From positions 620,001-684,000 of the forward strand of contig NZ_CATQJU010000001.1 in assembly GCF_958301595.1 (NCBI RefSeq): DNA of 64,000 nucleotides, written 5' to 3'. Both the position numbers and the translations under genes were made by a program. How positions within the stretch are numbered: the stretch's first letter is position 1; every line of letters begins with the position of its first letter. The stretch is from Porphyromonas vaginalis (GTDB lineage: Bacteria; Bacteroidota; Bacteroidia; Bacteroidales; Porphyromonadaceae). Below, piece by piece: positions 55,040 to 64,000 of the stretch. Under the pieces are notes generated by a model. It made no database searches, was not told the DNA's origin, and saw only the letters and a list, made by a program, of their open reading frames with translations.

Positions 55040-56719
55040 ATGGATAGTCTGCGAGCTTTTCTCAACGAACTCTTCGTAATACCATCGGTGCCTCAATCGA
55101 TTATTGTGATCTCACTAGTCTCTCTGGTGGGATTGCTCTTGGCTCGTATTCGTATAGCCCGTATTTCACTGGGGGTGACTTTTGTTTTCTTCGTCGGTAT
55201 CCTGCTCTCTTACTGGGGTATCACGCTAGAGGCGAGGACGCTAGACTTTGCGATGAACTTTGGGCTGATCCTCTTTATCTACGCCCTCGGTCTTCAGGTG
55301 GGACCAGCTTTCTTCCCCTCACTCAAGAAGGGTGGCATACGGGACAACATCGACTCGCTCCTCATTGTGCTGGTCGACTTGGCATTCGTCGTGGGACTCT
55401 TTTTCGTCTCGGAGCTACCCATCAGTCAGTGGGTAGGCATCCTGTCGGGTGCTACGACCAATACACCTGCGCTAGCTGCGGCTCAGAGTAGCTTGCCAAG
55501 CGTCGGGACTGAGGGGCAAAGCATGCTGGCTGAGATGGCGCTGGCGTGTGCAATCACCTATCCCTTTGGTGTGGTGGGTGTCATACTAGCCCTCTATGTA
55601 CTCGCCCCCTTAGCCAAGAAACGTGCCAAGGGGCAGTCTGATGATGAGGAGCATGCTGCTTTCTTTAGCGAGTACGAAGTGAAGAATATGGGGGTGGTCG
55701 GCAAGACTATCTCGGAGGTTTCACGGGTTGCTGAGACGCCTTTTGTGATCAGTCGTATATGGCGTGACGGTAAGGCGCTGTCTCCCGACTCCTCGACACA
55801 ACTACTAGAGGGTGATCGCCTGCTGATCGTTTCGGACGAGCGGGAGGTGCCTCGGCTGGAGCTATTCTTTGGTAAGAAGGTGGAGAAGGATTGGAACCGC
55901 TCCGACATTGACTGGGATAGTGTGGATCAGAGTCTCGTATCGAGGCGACTCGTACTCACACGCAAGGAGTACAACGGCGTGCGCCTTAGTGCTTTGCACC
56001 TGCGCAATGACTACGGGGTCAATGTGACACGTATCGATCGTGCGGGCATCGAGCTGCTCACATCGCCCGATCTGCACCTGCAACTAGGAGACCGCATGAC
56101 CGTGGTGGGGACCAAAGAGGCTACCGATGCTGTTGCAGCAAAGATTGGCAACGAGATCAAGGACTTGGATGCTCCCAACTTGTTGGGGCTTTTCATCGGC
56201 CTTTTCATCAGCGTTTTCGTTGGTATGATACCTTTCTATATCCCTGGTGTGAGCTTGCCTATACGACTGGGGCTGGCTGGTGGCGGTATCATCATCGGTA
56301 TCCTCATGGGAGCCTTCGGGCCTCGTATGCATGTGACCACTTACATCACCAATAGTGCCAGTCTGCTGGTGCGACAGCTGGGACTGATCCTTTATCTGGG
56401 CTGTCTGGGACTCTCGTCGGGTGCTGGCTTCTTTGACATCCTCTTTAGCACACGTGGCTTGGTATGGCTCGGCTATGGTGCCTTGCTGACGGTGCTCCCG
56501 ATCCTGCTGGTCGGCTGGTATATGCTACGTCGCAAGCGGGGTGACTACGCCATCATGTGTGGTGTGGTGTGTGGTAGCATGGCGAACCCGATGGCTCTGG
56601 AGGTGGTCGGCGACAGGCTGAAGGGCAGCAGACATACGGTCGCTTACGCCACGGTTTATCCGCTCGGCATGTTCGTCCGTATCATCACCGCACAGCTACT
56701 CATCTTACTCTTTGTATAG
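55040..56719 (+). CDS. AspT/YidE-YbjL family transporter with two TrkA-C domains
   Basis: 559 aa. An N-terminal membrane half (about 1-190, with GLILFIYALGLQVGP and LSGATTNTPALAAAQ), two regulatory RCK_C/TrkA-C domains (about 215-285 and 295-375), then a second membrane half. It has the duplicated layout of aspartate:alanine exchangers; the substrate is not known. The lptB gene starts 3 bases after its stop. Confidence 0.87.
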   Translation: MDSLRAFLNELFVIPSVPQSIIVISLVSLVGLLLARIRIARISLGVTFVFFVGILLSYWGITLEARTLDFAMNFGLILFIYALGLQVGPAFFPSLKKGGIRDNIDSLLIVLVDLAFVVGLFFVSELPISQWVGILSGATTNTPALAAAQSSLPSVGTEGQSMLAEMALACAITYPFGVVGVILALYVLAPLAKKRAKGQSDDEEHAAFFSEYEVKNMGVVGKTISEVSRVAETPFVISRIWRDGKALSPDSSTQLLEGDRLLIVSDEREVPRLELFFGKKVEKDWNRSDIDWDSVDQSLVSRRLVLTRKEYNGVRLSALHLRNDYGVNVTRIDRAGIELLTSPDLHLQLGDRMTVVGTKEATDAVAAKIGNEIKDLDAPNLLGLFIGLFISVFVGMIPFYIPGVSLPIRLGLAGGGIIIGILMGAFGPRMHVTTYITNSASLLVRQLGLILYLGCLGLSSGAGFFDILFSTRGLVWLGYGALLTVLPILLVGWYMLRRKRGDYAIMCGVVCGSMANPMALEVVGDRLKGSRHTVAYATVYPLGMFVRIITAQLLILLFV

Positions 56720-56722
56720 CTT

Positions 56723-57526
56723 ATGACAGACACTATAGATACCGCTGAGGCACTCTCGCCTGATCGCCACAAAGGTGAGACGGGGCTCTTGCGTACGGAG
56801 CATCTAGTGAAGCGCTACCGTAGTCGTACGGTGGTCAACGATGTCTCTATCGAGCTACGCCAAGGGGAGATCGTCGGACTGCTAGGCCCTAATGGTGCGG
56901 GCAAGACGACCACTTTCTATATGACGGTGGGACTAGTCGTACCTAATGGGGGTAAGATATTTCTCAATGAACAGGATATTACGAAGCTCCCGGTCTATCA
57001 GCGCGCCCGTCTCGGGATCGGCTATCTAGCGCAGGAGGCGTCGGTCTTTAGAAAGCTTTCGGTAGAGGACAATATCAAGGCGGTGCTAGAGATGACACCA
57101 CTCACACCGGAGCAGCAGCACGAGAGACTGGAGACACTGCTCGATGAGTTTGGACTTCACAAGGTTCGCACCAATCAGGGTAATAGACTCTCGGGAGGTG
57201 AGCGTAGACGTGTCGAGATAGCTCGCTGCCTTGCTATCGACCCTAAGTTTATCATGCTCGACGAGCCCTTTGCAGGTGTCGACCCGATTGCTGTGCAGGA
57301 CATACAGTCTATCGTAGCTAAGCTCAAGCAGCGCAACATCGGCATCCTGATCACCGATCACAATGTCAATGAGACGCTCAGCATCACTGATCGTGCCTAT
57401 CTGCTCTTTGAAGGCAAGGTACTCTTTCAGGGTACGGCCGAGCAGCTCGCTGATAACGCTCTCGTGCGTGAGAAGTACCTCGGACGCGACTTCGTCTTGC
57501 GTCGCAAGAGCTTCGCTGATCTATAG
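56723..57526 (+). CDS. lptB: LPS export ABC transporter ATP-binding protein LptB
   Basis: 267 aa. Walker [10 protein letters not shown] (about 54-62), signature [13 protein letters not shown] (about 156-168), Walker [13 protein letters not shown]. LptB powers lipopolysaccharide transport from the inner to the outer membrane with Lpt[20 protein letters not shown] is typical of LptB. A 20-residue N-terminal extension precedes the core. The partner genes are not here. Confidence 0.93.
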   Translation: MTDTIDTAEALSPDRHKGETGLLRTEHLVKRYRSRTVVNDVSIELRQGEIVGLLGPNGAGKTTTFYMTVGLVVPNGGKIFLNEQDITKLPVYQRARLGIGYLAQEASVFRKLSVEDNIKAVLEMTPLTPEQQHERLETLLDEFGLHKVRTNQGNRLSGGERRRVEIARCLAIDPKFIMLDEPFAGVDPIAVQDIQSIVAKLKQRNIGILITDHNVNETLSITDRAYLLFEGKVLFQGTAEQLADNALVREKYLGRDFVLRRKSFADL

Positions 57527-57534
57527 CCTTTGGC

Positions 57535-57557
57535 CCTATTGTTGTGATGACAATAGG
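57535..57557 (+). other. Small hairpin after lptB
   Basis: CCTATTGT and ACAATAGG pair around TGTGATG. No T run, so a terminator role is uncertain. Confidence 0.4.
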
Positions 57558-57598
57558 CACTGGTGACGCTCTATTGAATAGAAATAGTTATCTTTGCG

Positions 57599-57606
57599 GG
57601 TAGCAA
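57599..57606 (+). promoter_or_regulatory. -7 box of mutAB
   Basis: TATCTTTG, 88 bases before the mutA ATG. A clear -33 is not seen. Confidence 0.55.
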
Positions 57607-57694
57607 CACGGTCGACTAGCTTCTATCGGATAGGAGAGAGTCCTCATTGTTACACCTTTGCGTAATCAATTCACACAACACACACATATACGAT

Positions 57695-59566
57695 ATGGCA
57701 AATAAAAGAGAACGGCTCTTTGGGGATTTTCCCCCCGTAAGCAAAGAGCAGTGGCTGGAGAAAGTCACAGTCGATCTCAAGGGTGCCTCCTTTGACAAGC
57801 GGCTCGTATGGCGTACGCCTGAAGGCTTTAACCTACAGCCTATGTACAGACGCGAAGACATTGCTCAATATGCCTCACGTCTAGCACTACCTGGTGAATA
57901 CCCCTACGTGCGATCGACGAAGCTAAACAATGAGTGGCTCGTACGCCAAGACATTAAGGTTAAGGATCCCGCCGAGGCGAATGCTAAGGCTCTAGATATA
58001 CTCAATAAGGGAGTCACCTCCCTAGGGTTCAACATCTCTAAGACGATCCTCTCTGCCGAGACCCTAGAGACACTCCTGAAGGGAATAGACCTGACGGCCG
58101 TCGAGATCAATCTCTCAACCTGTATCTCCCGTACGGTCGAGCTGGCAGAACTCTTCGTTGCCTACGTGCAGAAGCATCAGATCGACGGTGCAGCCGTAAG
58201 AGGTGCTATCGAGTATAACCCCTTCAAGCGAGAGCTGGTGAAGGGCGTCGTCGACAACAAGCGCTACGACACGCTAGAGCAGCTCTACAACATTGCCAAG
58301 CCTATCCCACAGATGCGCCTTTACATCGTAGAGGCCTCGATGCTGAGCAACGCTGGCGCAGGTATCGTCAAGGAGCTCGCCTATGCACTCGCGTGGGGCG
58401 CTGAGGTGCTCGACCAAATGGTGGCTCGTGGTCACAAGGTCGAGGAGATCGCTCCGAGGATCAAGTTCCACTTCGGCATCAGCTCGAGTTACTTCATGGA
58501 GATGGCCAAGTTCCGTGCGGCACGCTGGCTATGGGCCGAGATTATCGGGGCGCATGGTGACCAGTACAAGGGCGATGTGGCTAAGATCTGCCAGCATGCT
58601 ACCACTTCGCAGTGGAATATGACCATCTATGACGCTTATGTCAACCTGCTCCGCTCGCAGACGGAGACCATGTCGGCCGCACTGGGCGGTGTCGACTCGA
58701 TCACGGTCCTGCCCTTCAACATTGCTTACGAGGAGAGTACCGACTTCTCCGAGCGTATCGCACGCAATCAGCAGCTCCTTCTGAGCGAGGAGAGCCACTT
58801 CGACAAGGTTGTCGACCCGGCTGCTGGTTCTTACTACATAGAGACGCTGACCAATGTGATCGCCGAGCAAGCTTGGCAGCTCTTTGGCGAGATCAGTGCT
58901 AGCGAGGGCGGGTTCGAGAGCTTTGTCACCACAGGCGCACTACAGCATGACCTCCAGGAGGCCAATACAGAGCGTCACGCAGCGGTCGCAAAGCGCAAGG
59001 AGACCCTACTAGGTACCAACGAATTCCCGAACTTCACAGAGACTGCTCACGAGAAGCTCGCGACGCCCGCTGTCATCACGACGGGGTGCGGTTGCTCTGC
59101 TGGAGAAAAGCAGGAGGGTCTACAGCCTCTCAACTTTGATCGTGGTGCTAATCAGTTTGAGGAGCTCCGCTTGACGACGGAGCGTGGCAAGCAGCCTGTC
59201 GTCTTCATGCTGACGATCGGTAATCTAGCCATGAGACTCGCTCGCTCACAGTTCTCGGGCAACTTCTTCGGCTGTGCCGGTTACAAGCTCATCGACAACC
59301 TCGGCTTTGAGACAGTCCAAGAGGGTATCGACGCAGCTGTCGCTGCTAAGGCAGACATCGTGGTGCTCTGCTCTAGTGACGATGAGTATGAGACTTACGC
59401 TCCTGAGGCATTCCGTCTACTCGACGGTAGAGCGCAGTTTGTCGTAGCGGGCAATCCCGCCTGTACGGAGCAACTGCAGGCTCTCGGCATCGAGCACTTT
59501 ATCCATGTCCGTAGTAACGTGTTGGAGACTCTACAGCACTTCAACGAGCTCTTTGGACTAGCGTAG
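57695..59566 (+). CDS. mutA: Methylmalonyl-CoA mutase small subunit
   Basis: 623 aa from the ATG at 57695 (16 codons upstream in frame are in the leader). It keeps the mutase fold (FHFGISSSYFMEMAKFRAARW) and the C-terminal Rossmann domain, but lacks the DxHxxG cobalamin-binding motif, as expected for the non-catalytic chain. The partner gene follows after 24 bases. Together they convert succinyl-CoA and methylmalonyl-CoA. Confidence 0.95.
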   Translation: MANKRERLFGDFPPVSKEQWLEKVTVDLKGASFDKRLVWRTPEGFNLQPMYRREDIAQYASRLALPGEYPYVRSTKLNNEWLVRQDIKVKDPAEANAKALDILNKGVTSLGFNISKTILSAETLETLLKGIDLTAVEINLSTCISRTVELAELFVAYVQKHQIDGAAVRGAIEYNPFKRELVKGVVDNKRYDTLEQLYNIAKPIPQMRLYIVEASMLSNAGAGIVKELAYALAWGAEVLDQMVARGHKVEEIAPRIKFHFGISSSYFMEMAKFRAARWLWAEIIGAHGDQYKGDVAKICQHATTSQWNMTIYDAYVNLLRSQTETMSAALGGVDSITVLPFNIAYEESTDFSERIARNQQLLLSEESHFDKVVDPAAGSYYIETLTNVIAEQAWQLFGEISASEGGFESFVTTGALQHDLQEANTERHAAVAKRKETLLGTNEFPNFTETAHEKLATPAVITTGCGCSAGEKQEGLQPLNFDRGANQFEELRLTTERGKQPVVFMLTIGNLAMRLARSQFSGNFFGCAGYKLIDNLGFETVQEGIDAAVAAKADIVVLCSSDDEYETYAPEAFRLLDGRAQFVVAGNPACTEQLQALGIEHFIHVRSNVLETLQHFNELFGLA

Positions 59567-59590
59567 TAACCCTCTAAGAAACACACACAA

Positions 59591-61747
59591 ATGACAAAGC
59601 CATTATATAAAGAGATTGACCTGAGTCACTCTCAGTTTGGACGCACCGATGCCGCTAAGTGGGGCAAGGAGCATGCTCTAGAGGCGAACTGGACTACGCC
59701 AGAGCAGATCAAAGTCAAGCCAGTCTACACGGCTGACGATATAGAGGAGCTAGAGCACCTCGACTACGTGTCGGGTCTGCCCCCCTTCCTTCGTGGCCCG
59801 TATAGCTTGATGTACCCGTTCCGTCCGTGGACCATACGTCAGTACGCTGGCTTCTCAACGGCTGAGGAGAGTAACGCCTTCTACCGTCGTAACCTAGCAA
59901 GTGGTCAGAAGGGACTATCAGTCGCTTTCGACCTCCCGACACACCGTGGTTACGATGCTGACCACCCACGTGTCGTGGGCGATGTGGGTAAGGCGGGCGT
60001 CTCTATCTGCTCGCTGGAGGATATGAAGGTGCTTTTCGATGGTATCCCGCTAGCCAAGATGTCTGTCTCCATGACGATGAATGGAGCCGTCTTGCCTGTC
60101 CTCGCTTTCTACATCAATGCTGGACTAGAGCAGGGTGCTAAGCTCGAGGAGATGGCTGGTACCATTCAGAACGATATCCTCAAGGAGTTCATGGTGCGCA
60201 ACACTTATATCTATCCGCCTGAATTCTCGATGAAGATCATCGCCGACATCTTTGAGTACACCTCGCAGAAGATGCCTAAGTTCAACTCTATCTCCATCTC
60301 CGGCTACCACATGCAGGAGGCTGGTGCTACGGCCGACATCGAGATCGCCTTCACCATCGCCGACGGTATCGAGTACCTCCGCGCTGGTATCAACGCAGGC
60401 ATCCCTGTGGACAAGTTTGCGCCACGTCTCTCCTTCTTCTGGGGTATCGGCGTCAACCACTTTATGGAGATCGCTAAGATGCGTGCCGCACGTATGCTCT
60501 GGGCTAAGGTGGTCAAGAGCTTTGGTGCTGAGAATCCTAAGTCGCTCATGCTCCGCACGCACTGCCAGACCTCTGGATGGTCGCTCACCGAGCAGGATCC
60601 CTACAACAACGTGGGGCGTACCTGTATCGAAGCTATGGCAGCAGCCCTCGGTCACACGCAGTCGCTACACACCAATGCACTCGATGAGGCGATCGCCTTG
60701 CCGACCGACTTCTCAGCTCGTATAGCTCGTAATACGCAGATCTACATCCAGAAGGAGACGCAGGTCTGCCGCTCTATCGATCCATGGGGTGGCTCCTATT
60801 ATATAGAGACCCTCACGGACGAGATCGCTCACAGAGCTTGGGAGCATATCCAAGAGGTCGAGAAGATCGGTGGTATGGCCAAGGCTATCGAGACTGGTCT
60901 CCCCAAGATGCGTATCGAGGAGGCAGCCGCACGTACGCAGGCTCGTATCGACTCCAACCAGCAGGTGATCATCGGTATCAATAAGTACCGCCTAGAGCAC
61001 GAGGATCCGATAGAGATCCTAGAGATCGACAACACCTCCGTACGTCAGAGCCAGGTAGCTCGTCTAGAGGACCTACGCGCTCATCGTGACGAGCAGGCTG
61101 TACAGGCTGCTCTCAAGGAGATCACCGAGTGTGTACGCACCAAGCAGGGCAACCTCCTCGAGCTGGCTGTCAAGGCAGCAGGTCTACGTGCCTCGCTAGG
61201 CGAAATATCCGATGCTTGTGAGGCAGTCGTCGGACGATACAGTGCAGTAATTAGAACGATCAGTGGCGTGTATTCAAAAGAGTCAGGACATGACAAGCAG
61301 CTGGAGTATGCCAAGCAGCTTGCCGAGGAATTTGCACAGCGTGAGGGGCGTCAGCCTCGTATCATGATAGCTAAGATGGGACAAGACGGTCACGACCGTG
61401 GTGCTAAGGTCGTAGCCACTGGCTATGCCGACTGCGGCTTTGACGTCGATATGGGTCCTCTCTTCCAGACTCCTGAGGAGAGTGCTCGTCAGGCTGTCGA
61501 GAACGACGTCAACATCCTTGGCGTCAGCTCACTGGCAGCAGGACACAAGACGCTCATCCCGCAGGTCATCGAGGAGCTACGCAAGCTCGGACGTCCTGAT
61601 ATCATCGTCACCGCTGGCGGTGTTATCCCAGCTCAGGACTACGACTTCCTCTACAAGGCAGGCGTGGCAGCTATCTTCGGCCCAGGCACACCTGTCGCCT
61701 ACTCAGCTGCTAAGTGCCTCGAGATACTCCTCGGCAAGGAAGCGTAA
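59591..61747 (+). CDS. mutB: Methylmalonyl-CoA mutase large (catalytic) subunit
   Basis: 718 aa. The catalytic barrel holds [18 protein letters not shown] (about 77-94) and the C-terminal domain has [16 protein letters not shown] (about 598-613) with the B12-ligand His in DGHDRG. With MutA it makes methylmalonyl-CoA from succinyl-CoA on the propionate route. The CCACGTGG repeat begins 32 bases after the stop. Confidence 0.97.
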   Translation: MTKPLYKEIDLSHSQFGRTDAAKWGKEHALEANWTTPEQIKVKPVYTADDIEELEHLDYVSGLPPFLRGPYSLMYPFRPWTIRQYAGFSTAEESNAFYRRNLASGQKGLSVAFDLPTHRGYDADHPRVVGDVGKAGVSICSLEDMKVLFDGIPLAKMSVSMTMNGAVLPVLAFYINAGLEQGAKLEEMAGTIQNDILKEFMVRNTYIYPPEFSMKIIADIFEYTSQKMPKFNSISISGYHMQEAGATADIEIAFTIADGIEYLRAGINAGIPVDKFAPRLSFFWGIGVNHFMEIAKMRAARMLWAKVVKSFGAENPKSLMLRTHCQTSGWSLTEQDPYNNVGRTCIEAMAAALGHTQSLHTNALDEAIALPTDFSARIARNTQIYIQKETQVCRSIDPWGGSYYIETLTDEIAHRAWEHIQEVEKIGGMAKAIETGLPKMRIEEAAARTQARIDSNQQVIIGINKYRLEHEDPIEILEIDNTSVRQSQVARLEDLRAHRDEQAVQAALKEITECVRTKQGNLLELAVKAAGLRASLGEISDACEAVVGRYSAVIRTISGVYSKESGHDKQLEYAKQLAEEFAQREGRQPRIMIAKMGQDGHDRGAKVVATGYADCGFDVDMGPLFQTPEESARQAVENDVNILGVSSLAAGHKTLIPQVIEELRKLGRPDIIVTAGGVIPAQDYDFLYKAGVAAIFGPGTPVAYSAAKCLEILLGKEA

Positions 61748-61779
61748 CGCGACGGATTATATCAATCCTGATTACTAAC

Positions 61780-61940
61780 GATAGCCACGTGGGAAATGTC
61801 ACATCCCCACGTGGCTATCGTTCATTCTCCACGTAGGGGAGAAATAAAACTTCGGAAGAATGAAATGAAACTTCGGAGAAGTTTTTCCTTTCCCACGTGG
61901 AAACTCCAAAACCTCCACGTGGAGATCGAGCTTCTCGTAC
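61780..61940 (+). repeat. CCACGTGG interspersed repeat, copy 5 (diverged)
   Basis: Begins with the hairpin GATAGCCACGTGG (61780-61792), a 14-nt loop, and CCACGTGGCTATC (61807-61819). In the other copies the arms are AATATCCACGTGG/CCACGTGGATATT, so two base pairs have changed on both sides together. The AACTTCGGA blocks and two later CCACGTGG follow. It lacks the ATCTTTAC front and the heptads. Confidence 0.8.
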
Positions 61941-62001
61941 GTGCGACGAGTACTGTCGGGACACACGAAAGTGACTAGTCGTTGAGGCATTGAGTTTATT
62001 T

Positions 62002-62028
62002 GAGACTGTTGCAAAAATCAACAGGCTC
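62002..62028. repeat. 27-bp MITE-end hairpin, solo copy (inverted)
   Basis: GAGACTGTTGCAAAAATC then AACAGGCTC. Inverted relative to 4506 and 39386. Confidence 0.7.
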
Positions 62029-62162
62029 TATTTGTAGGGAGGCTCGCAGTATCCAAACCATAACAGTCTATATTTATGGAGGATAGGTCCTCGGACTCAA
62101 GTGCGAGAGAAGAAGACTTGGAAGAAATTTCAGCTCGAAGCAAAAAAAAGTGGGGCAAACGC

Positions 62163-62192
62163 TTGCAGTGTTCAGAAAAAGTTGTACCTTTG
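62163..62192 (+). promoter_or_regulatory. Promoter of tRNA-Lys
   Basis: TTG at 62163, a 19-bp spacer and TACCTTTG (62185-62192), 49 bases before the tRNA. Confidence 0.75.
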
Positions 62193-62241
62193 CATCACGG
62201 TTCAGGAAGGAAGTCGCTGGTGACTCGCCTGAATGAGGATT

Positions 62242-62314
62242 GACTTCGTAGCTCAGTTGGTAGAGCAACTGACTCTTAATCAGTGGGTCGAGGGTTCGAG
62301 CCCCTCCGAGGTCA
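62242..62314 (+). tRNA. tRNA-Lys (anticodon CTT)
   Basis: Starts GACTTCGTAGCTCAGTTGG and ends TCCGAGGTCA. The anticodon loop CTCTTAA gives CTT. CCA is not encoded. Confidence 0.95.
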
Positions 62315-62335
62315 CAAGTGATACATCACTCTTAT

Positions 62336-62374
62336 GAATAGCTCCTTGCAGTGCGCAGGGAGCTATTTTCATTT
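62336..62374 (+). terminator. Terminator after tRNA-Lys
   Basis: GAATAGCTCCTTGC and GCAGGGAGCTATTTTC pair around AGTGC (one mismatch), then ATTTT. Confidence 0.75.
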
Positions 62375-62431
62375 TGGGGATTTACGAAGTCGAGGCTAAT
62401 CGGAGGAGAGGATAGCTCGCTGCTTTTTCTG

Positions 62432-62439
62432 TATCTTTG
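62432..62439 (+). promoter_or_regulatory. -7 box of the nfo unit
   Basis: TATCTTTG, 35 bases before the ATG. Confidence 0.55.
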
Positions 62440-62474
62440 CGAGAGTTAGGGTTATACGACTAACTGTTTTCATC

Positions 62475-63332
62475 ATGAGCTATACCAAACATCCTAATAA
62501 ATATATCGGAGCGCATGTGAGCGCAGCTGGTGGCGTGGAGGAGGCTCCTCTGCGTGCTGGCGAACTGGGCGCGCGTGCCTTCGCATTCTTTCTCAAGAAC
62601 CAGCGGCAGTGGAATGCTAAGCCCTACACCAAGGAGCAGATCGATGCTTTTATCGCCAACTGTGACCAGGTGGGCATACAGCGCGAGCATATCCTACCTC
62701 ATGCGAGCTACCTATATAATATAGGTAATGCGGATGCTGCCAAGCGTCAGCGCAGTCGCCATGCGATGATCGATGAGATGCATCGCTGCGAGCAGTTGGG
62801 GCTGAGCTTGCTCAACTTCCACCCAGGGAGTCACCTCAAGGAGATCTCTGAGGAGCAGTGTATGGAGTACATAGCCGCTGAGATGAATGCTGTGCTGGCC
62901 GAGTCGGAGGGAGTTAAGCTGGTCTTGGAGAATGTGGCAGGTCAAGGGACCAACGTGGGCTACACCTTCGAGCAGCTCGCCTACATCATCTCGCTCGTTG
63001 AGGATACTAGCCGTGTGGGTGTCTGCATCGACACAGCGCACACGCTGGCGGCAGGCTATGAGATACGCACGGCCGATGGCTACACGGCTATGTGGCAAGC
63101 CTTCGACGATATCATCGGCTACGACAAGCTCTGCTCCATTCATCTGAATGATAGCAAGAAGGATTTGGGCACTCGTGTGGATCGTCATGAGTCTATTGGC
63201 AAGGGCTTTATGGGTACAGAGCTTTTCAAAATGCTGATGGACGACCCACATCTAGACAACATCCCGATCGTCCTAGAGACGCCCGTGCCTGAGCTCTGGG
63301 CGGAGGAGATCGCTTACCTCTATGCGCTCTAA
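62475..63332 (+). CDS. nfo: Endonuclease IV (AP endonuclease)
   Basis: 285 aa. Cuts DNA at abasic sites in base excision repair using three zinc ions. Seen are YIGAHVSAAGG (about 10-20), NFHPGSHL (about 115), VLENVAGQGTNVGY, VCIDTAHTLAAGYE and SIHLNDSKKDLGTRVDRHE, the zinc-binding and family signatures. The Sua5/TsaC gene begins 6 bases after its stop. Confidence 0.96.
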   Translation: MSYTKHPNKYIGAHVSAAGGVEEAPLRAGELGARAFAFFLKNQRQWNAKPYTKEQIDAFIANCDQVGIQREHILPHASYLYNIGNADAAKRQRSRHAMIDEMHRCEQLGLSLLNFHPGSHLKEISEEQCMEYIAAEMNAVLAESEGVKLVLENVAGQGTNVGYTFEQLAYIISLVEDTSRVGVCIDTAHTLAAGYEIRTADGYTAMWQAFDDIIGYDKLCSIHLNDSKKDLGTRVDRHESIGKGFMGTELFKMLMDDPHLDNIPIVLETPVPELWAEEIAYLYAL

Positions 63333-63338
63333 TACACT

Positions 63339-63941
63339 ATGCTAACGAAGATCTATGCGGACACCCCCGACTACGCTGTGGTGCGTGAGGTGGTCCAATG
63401 CCTGGAGAGTGGCGGAGTGATTATCTACCCTACAGGTGTAGGCTATGCGCTTGGTTGCTCGGCGCTGAAGAAGCGTGCCGTGGAGCAGGTGTGCCAGATC
63501 AAAGGGGTAGACAGCAAGCGTCACACCTTGGCGATCATGTGCCAAGACCTAGGCGAGGTGGCTCAGTATGCTAAGCTGGGAGACGATACTTTTGCTCTGA
63601 TGAAGTCGGGCGAGTACGAGCCTGCTACCTATATACTGCCTCCGACGACGACGCTCCCGACGCCTTTTCGCCAACGCAAGGAGGTGGGCGTGCAGCTCTG
63701 CAAGCATCCCGTGACACGCATCATACTGGAGGAGCTGGAGGAGCCGCTCCTGACGGGCTCGCTGCCAGACCTGCCAGAGGGATACGACACGAACTACCTG
63801 ACCGACCCTGAGCTCATCGAGGAGTACTATGGGCATTTGGTGGACCTGATCATCGATGGAGGTGTGGCTCCTGGTGGTCATGGGGCGATCATCGACTGCA
63901 CGGGCGATACACCACAACTGCTCCGAGAGGGAACTATCTAA
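63339..63941 (+). CDS. L-threonylcarbamoyladenylate synthase (Sua5/YciO/YrdC family)
   Basis: 200 aa. YrdC fold: GGVIIYPTGVGYALGC (about 25-40; most members have TDT-GL), the KGVDSKRHTLAIMCQDL segment (about 54-70) that binds ATP and threonine, and a SLPDLPEG segment near 145. Members start synthesis of the t6A base on tRNAs. The YciO subgroup has an unclear role and this may belong there, since the usual TDTVYGL reads TGVGYAL. Confidence 0.87.
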   Translation: MLTKIYADTPDYAVVREVVQCLESGGVIIYPTGVGYALGCSALKKRAVEQVCQIKGVDSKRHTLAIMCQDLGEVAQYAKLGDDTFALMKSGEYEPATYILPPTTTLPTPFRQRKEVGVQLCKHPVTRIILEELEEPLLTGSLPDLPEGYDTNYLTDPELIEEYYGHLVDLIIDGGVAPGGHGAIIDCTGDTPQLLREGTI

Positions 63942-63963
63942 AGCTATATAGCCACCACCATAT

Positions 63964-64000
63964 ATGTCTCATCCGCACCAGCAGCTCTCCACGCTTTTAG
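63964..64000 (+). CDS. Possible start of the next gene (cut by the window edge)
   Basis: An ATG at 63964 opens a frame reading MSHPHQQLSTLL to the end of the window, 22 bases after the previous stop. Too short to identify. Position suggests it belongs to the nfo unit. Confidence 0.3.
   Translation, partial: MSHPHQQLSTLL

Overview
The window looks like chromosomal DNA from a Porphyromonas-type Bacteroidota (an inference from gene content, not a database match). Four things point there. Most transcription units start behind the Bacteroidota promoter box TAnnTTTG. SecD and SecF are fused. There is a secreted protease with a type IX secretion C-terminal domain and a DPP7-type S46 dipeptidyl peptidase. 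The central metabolism is peptide and 2-oxoacid fermentation: ferredoxin-linked 2-oxoacid oxidoreductase, class I fumarase and methylmalonyl-CoA mutase.

Layout. 1-4400 is the front of an rRNA operon on the minus strand (16S, tRNA-Ile, tRNA-Ala, start of 23S) with three tandem promoters upstream. 4400-5550 is a gene-free stretch packed with repeats, ended by tRNA-Met. 5946-13140 is one tight minus-strand operon: dnaN, a DEDDh exonuclease, coaBC, a DUF4835 gene, recN, rlmB and ridA. A carboxynorspermidine dehydrogenase-like gene follows on the plus strand (13381-14580). Minus-strand units follow: antiporter plus glgB; pyrE, an SRPBCC protein, a Rieske-like lipoprotein and a porin; secDF; tRNA-Gly; split fumarase and a T9SS protease; an AI-2E-type permease plus dnaX. 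From 34 kb most genes are plus: DUF389 membrane protein, dpp7, trmD, tRNA-Pro, an ISL3 insertion sequence next to an ISAs1 remnant, tRNA-Leu, a short glycogen-synthase-like protein, korAB, leuS, a YitT protein, a DUF2752 protein, a PAP2 phosphatase, a TonB-receptor-like barrel, an AspT-type transporter, lptB, mutA-mutB, tRNA-Lys, nfo and a Sua5/TsaC protein.

The most unusual content is in the spaces between genes. (1) Arrays of a 7-bp unit (TCTAATC/TCTAACY) sit directly upstream of the -7 box at nine places, always in the same orientation relative to the box. (2) A roughly 270-bp interspersed repeat carries several CCACGTGG palindromes and a 13-bp hairpin with a 14-nt loop. One diverged copy keeps the hairpin through paired base changes. 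(3) A 175-bp MITE-like element (ends GAGACTGTTGCA) has inserted in frame into the signal peptide of the DUF4835 gene, adding exactly 60 codons. A second copy ends on the ridA stop codon. (4) The rRNA promoter is present in three near-identical copies with a fixed 20-bp spacer. (5) REP-like tandem repeats, GGAAC/GTTCC palindromes and solo insertion-sequence ends fill other gaps. No CRISPR array, prophage or defence island was seen.
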